Part shown: positions 5,859 through 8,168 of the stretch, piece after piece
How the letters are laid out: each line of letters starts with the position of its first letter
How positions within the stretch are numbered: the first letter of the stretch is position 1
DNA from: an uncultured Verrucomicrobiota bacterium
GTDB lineage: Bacteria > Verrucomicrobiota > Kiritimatiellia > RFP12 > UBA1067
Reading direction: 5' to 3'
Assembly: GCA_946631535.1 (NCBI GenBank)
Contig: CAMPAF010000128.1
Location: 1 to 8,168 of the forward strand
Length of the DNA: 8,168 bases
The notes under the pieces: generated by a model
Database searches by the model: none
What the model was told of the DNA's origin: nothing
Seen by the model: only the letters and a program-made list of their open reading frames with translations
Position numbers and translations under genes: made by a program

Positions 5859-6962
5859 AGCGACGAGGACCAAGACATTGACCTTGATGAATCCTCCATC
5901 AGAGAGGAGGAGGTCGAGGAAGAGTCCATAATCCCGGAGGAAGACTTCCGGGAAGCCATTGCCGTCTGCCGGAAAGATCCACAGCTCAACCGCCTGTTCG
6001 AGATGGCGCCGCCCGGCGCCAAGCTCTTCATCGGCCTCGGCTTCTACTCCACGCATTTCGGCGACAAGGTGGATCCGCGCCAATACGCGGAGTGCCAGTC
6101 CGAGATCGAGCCGTCACTCACGCCAATCGACCTCAAGTACCTCATCCGCTTCGAGCGCGACAAGAACACCAAGCAGTACCTGCGCGAACTCCTCGCCCAA
6201 CGCGAGTCCGAAGAGGCCGCGGCGGAAGAGGCGCCTGCGGAGACGCCCGATGCGCCACTGTCCATTCCGAAGCGGAAGCGTCGGCGGAAGATTCCCAAAG
6301 CCGACCTCCATTCCGAGGCCGCATCGGAAGAACCGGGTGCCGGGATTCCAATTCCATTCAAGATCGCCGCCATCGTCGCGATCCTGCTCGGCGGCGCGTT
6401 CGTCATGTACGTTGCGACAAGGCCGTCCGCACCGCAACCAGCCGTGCGCCAGCAAGCCGAGACGACGCCCGTCGCCCTCGAACAGGACGACAAGCCGCAA
6501 ACCGCCGCAGCGCGTCCTGCCGCGACGCCGAAGCCGCCATCGCGCCCTGGAGGGACCTACGCCCTGATCGATGCGGACGAGGAGGACGCGCGCCTACATG
6601 GCGCAGACGCGCCTGTCGGGATGGAAGAAGTCGCCACGCTCGCGCCTGCCGAAACGAACGCGACCTCGACGGCCGCAACGGAGAACAGGAAACGCCCTGC
6701 CCGCAAGCCACGCGTGGTATTCACCGACGGAAAGAAGATCGTCAAGCGTCCCGGCGGACAGATCGAGGTGCCGCGGGTCTTCTCCTGCGCGGGAGCAGGA
6801 GTCAAGCCCTTCTGGGTGTACGGCGCGCATCCCGAAGCCGACGCCGCACAGGAAAAGAAGGCGCGGGACGAATGGCAGGCGCTCGTGAAACAGGCCCGCC
6901 AGGCCGAAGAAGAAGCGTCCGGTGCCGATGCCAGCGCAGAGTCGGACGCAAATATGCTATAA
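5856..6962 (+). CDS. Acidic single-pass membrane protein of unknown function
   Basis: This encodes 368 residues. The ATG at 5856 is preferred over an upstream in-frame TTG at 5847 because the TTG overlaps the -10 box and would lie upstream of the transcript start. The N-terminal 30 residues are strongly acidic (about half Asp/Glu). Residues 31-110 look folded and helical (DFREAIAVCRKDPQLNRLF, then a stretch near 86-110 ending FERDKNTKQYLRELL). A Glu/Ala/Pro linker and a basic cluster KRKRRRK (139-145) come before one membrane span at about 168-187. A Pro/Ala/Thr-rich linker follows, then a short basic segment with VVFTDGKKIVKRPGGQIEVPRVF (287-309) and a C-terminal Glu/Ala-rich helix. There is no signal peptide, so a cytoplasmic N-terminus and an exported C-terminal part are likely. 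I do not recognise the family. It is upstream of the helicase and divergent from the peptide operon, sharing only the promoter region with the latter. Its TAA stop lies inside the helicase -10 box. Confidence 0.82.
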   Translation: MSDEDQDIDLDESSIREEEVEEESIIPEEDFREAIAVCRKDPQLNRLFEMAPPGAKLFIGLGFYSTHFGDKVDPRQYAECQSEIEPSLTPIDLKYLIRFERDKNTKQYLRELLAQRESEEAAAEEAPAETPDAPLSIPKRKRRRKIPKADLHSEAASEEPGAGIPIPFKIAAIVAILLGGAFVMYVATRPSAPQPAVRQQAETTPVALEQDDKPQTAAARPAATPKPPSRPGGTYALIDADEEDARLHGADAPVGMEEVATLAPAETNATSTAATENRKRPARKPRVVFTDGKKIVKRPGGQIEVPRVFSCAGAGVKPFWVYGAHPEADAAQEKKARDEWQALVKQARQAEEEASGADASAESDANML

Positions 6963-6973
6963 TTATTGCCATG
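6955..6973 (+). promoter_or_regulatory. Extended -10 promoter for the helicase, overlapping the upstream stop codon
   Basis: TGCTATAAT at 6955-6963 again combines a perfect -10 with a TGn extension, and the helicase ATG begins 7 bases later (6971). The TAA stop of the upstream gene (6960-6962) is part of the hexamer. No -35 hexamer is evident. The helicase can therefore be transcribed independently of the upstream gene although only 8 bases separate the two. Confidence 0.7.
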
Positions 6974-8168
6974 CAAGAGAGATTCAAGCGTTCGGGCGGC
7001 GGAAAGGGATTCCGCAGCGGAAAGCCCATGTTCTTCAACAAGCGGAAGCGTCGTCACGGTCGTCCCCACGGCGACCGCAAGCCCCATTTTGGCCTCGCGG
7101 AGCGCGATGCGGCGCCCGCAATCCCGCCATTGCCGGAAACGCCGCCCCCGGCGGCGTTCGAGGCGAACGTGTTCGGCAAGCTGGATATCCGCCTGCAGCA
7201 CGCCGTCGCCGACGCGGGCTATGCTGTGCCTACGCCAATCCAGGAGAAGGCAATCCCCTACCTGCTGGAGGGCCGCGACCTTATCGGCTGCGCCCAGACG
7301 GGCACTGGCAAGACCGCCGCGTTCATGCTCCCTATCCTCAACAAGCTGTTGGCTGGAACAACTAGCAACCAGCCACTAGCCACTAACCACGAAGCAGGGC
7401 ATCCGCGCGCGCTCATCCTCTCGCCGACGCGCGAGCTGGCGGCGCAGACCGCAGAGAACACCGCCACCTTCTCGAAGTACACCGGGCTGCCCTTCGCCGT
7501 CGTGTTCGGCGGCGTCTCGCAGTTCCCGCAGGTGAAGGCCCTGCAGAAAGGCGCCGAGACGGTCATCGCGACGCCGGGCCGCCTGATGGACCTGATGTCG
7601 CAGGGCGTAGTGTACCTCGACCGCGTGGAGATGTTCGTCCTTGACGAGGCCGACCGCATGCTCGACATGGGCTTCCTGCCCGACATCCAGCGCATCATCG
7701 CAAAGCTGCCGCCGAACAAGTCCGTGCCGGGAGCCGACGGCAACGGCCGCCAGACGCGCCAGTCGCTATTCTTCAGCGCCACCCTCTCGCCGGAGATCCT
7801 GAAGCTCGCGGGCGAACTGGTGGTCGACCCGATGCAGATCACCATCTCCCCTGAAGCGCCGACGGTCGAGAAGATCAACCAGAAGTGCATGTTCGTGGAG
7901 AAGGGAAACAAGGACAACCTCCTCATCCACCTCCTCGAAAGCCACAACGAGTGGTTCCGCGTGATAGTATTTGCGCGCACGCGCCACGGCGCGGACCGCA
8001 TCGAGCGCAAGCTGCGCCAGCGCGACATCCCGGTGGCGGCGATCCACTCGGACAAGACGCAGAACCAGCGCACGCGCGCCCTGCAGGGCTTCAAGAACGG
8101 CAAGGTGCGCGTCCTCGTGGCCACGGACATCGCGAGCCGCGGCATCGACGTGCCGGACGTGGACCTCG
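6971..8168 (+). CDS. DEAD-box ATP-dependent RNA helicase, RhlE-like (3' end outside window)
   Basis: The first 399 residues of an RNA helicase that unwinds or remodels RNA duplexes using ATP, typically in ribosome assembly or RNA decay; the frame runs off the window end. After a basic, Gly/Arg-rich N-terminal tail (1-45), the core motifs appear in order: upstream Phe and Q motif (F68 and PTPIQ 87-91), motif I AQTGTGKT (108-115), Ia PTREL (152-156), GG (180-181), TPGR (201-204), DEAD (225-228), SAT (269-271), IV VIVFAR (331-336), and V ATDIASRGID (384-393). Motif VI lies beyond the window. The closest family style is RhlE/CsdA-like; a subfamily symbol is not safe without the C-terminus. Two loops are longer than usual: residues 129-144 between motifs I and Ia, built partly from a 7-base tandem repeat, and residues 250-262 before SAT. 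No Shine-Dalgarno is present and the ATG lies 7 bases after a -10 box, so a leaderless transcript is predicted. Confidence 0.97.
   Translation, partial: MQERFKRSGGGKGFRSGKPMFFNKRKRRHGRPHGDRKPHFGLAERDAAPAIPPLPETPPPAAFEANVFGKLDIRLQHAVADAGYAVPTPIQEKAIPYLLEGRDLIGCAQTGTGKTAAFMLPILNKLLAGTTSNQPLATNHEAGHPRALILSPTRELAAQTAENTATFSKYTGLPFAVVFGGVSQFPQVKALQKGAETVIATPGRLMDLMSQGVVYLDRVEMFVLDEADRMLDMGFLPDIQRIIAKLPPNKSVPGADGNGRQTRQSLFFSATLSPEILKLAGELVVDPMQITISPEAPTVEKINQKCMFVEKGNKDNLLIHLLESHNEWFRVIVFARTRHGADRIERKLRQRDIPVAAIHSDKTQNQRTRALQGFKNGKVRVLVATDIASRGIDVPDVDL
7361..7390 (+). repeat. 7-base tandem repeat inside the helicase gene
   Basis: Four consecutive heptamers, ACTAGCA, ACCAGCC, ACTAGCC and ACTAACC, followed by AC, fill 7361-7390. 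The unit is lower in GC than the surrounding gene. It stays in frame and encodes TSNQPLATNH in a surface loop between helicase motifs I and Ia (residues 131-140), a place where RhlE-type proteins tolerate length variation. Confidence 0.75.

Noticed and set aside
6783..6802. Perfect 7-base inverted repeat with a 6-base loop, considered as a terminator or regulatory hairpin
   Set aside because: It lies inside the membrane-protein coding sequence, has no T-run after it, and encodes a plausible SCAGAG peptide; probably chance in GC-rich DNA.
7258..8145. Minus-strand open frame of 295 codons
   Set aside because: It is antisense to the DEAD-box helicase, whose motifs are all intact; the product is Ser/Arg-rich without recognisable features.

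Overview
The window is a GC-rich, fully packed bacterial segment with no RNA genes, CRISPR arrays or mobile elements that I can see. Gene content (an AI-2E family permease, a RhlE-type DEAD-box helicase, an O-antigen ligase-like protein, a secreted YD-repeat protein) and base composition suit a Gram-negative-type bacterium. The style reminds me of gut or anaerobic Verrucomicrobiota/Kiritimatiellota metagenome assemblies, but that is only an impression because nothing here fixes the taxonomy.

Layout: (1) 1-570, plus strand: the C-terminal part of an AI-2E family membrane transporter. (2) 574-5783, minus strand: a five-gene operon, read from 5783 down to 574. It encodes a secreted YD-repeat/RHS-like protein, a radical SAM/SPASM peptide maturase with a PqqD-like N-terminal domain, a 90-residue Cys-containing precursor-like peptide, an exported alpha/beta-hydrolase-like protein, and a shortened O-antigen ligase-like membrane protein with an extra soluble C-terminal domain. 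Each of the four junctions is an exact 4-base stop/start overlap (ATGA, ATGA, GTGA, ATGA), so translation is probably coupled throughout. (3) 5784-5855: a 72-base divergent promoter region. (4) 5856-6962, plus strand: an acidic single-pass membrane protein of unknown function. (5) 6971-8168, plus strand: a RhlE-like DEAD-box RNA helicase cut by the window end.

The main find is the operon, which looks like an unrecognised ribosomally made, post-translationally modified peptide (RiPP) system. The maturase has an intact CxxxCxxC radical SAM motif and a complete SPASM cysteine set. The adjacent small protein has a twin-arginine (Tat)-like leader, then four modules in which every Cys is followed by an Asp after 6 or 7 residues. 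That spacing suggests a Cys-Asp thioether ladder, by analogy with maturases that join Cys to Asp/Glu. A plausible but unproven model is: the maturase modifies the peptide in the cytoplasm, Tat exports the folded product, and the secreted hydrolase-like, YD-repeat and ligase-like proteins act on it or anchor it outside the membrane.

A second theme is transcription. All three visible promoters have a TGn-extended -10 box only 7 to 9 bases before an ATG or GTG start, which predicts leaderless mRNAs. The internal maturase, peptide and hydrolase genes instead have Shine-Dalgarno sequences at 9 to 10 bases.
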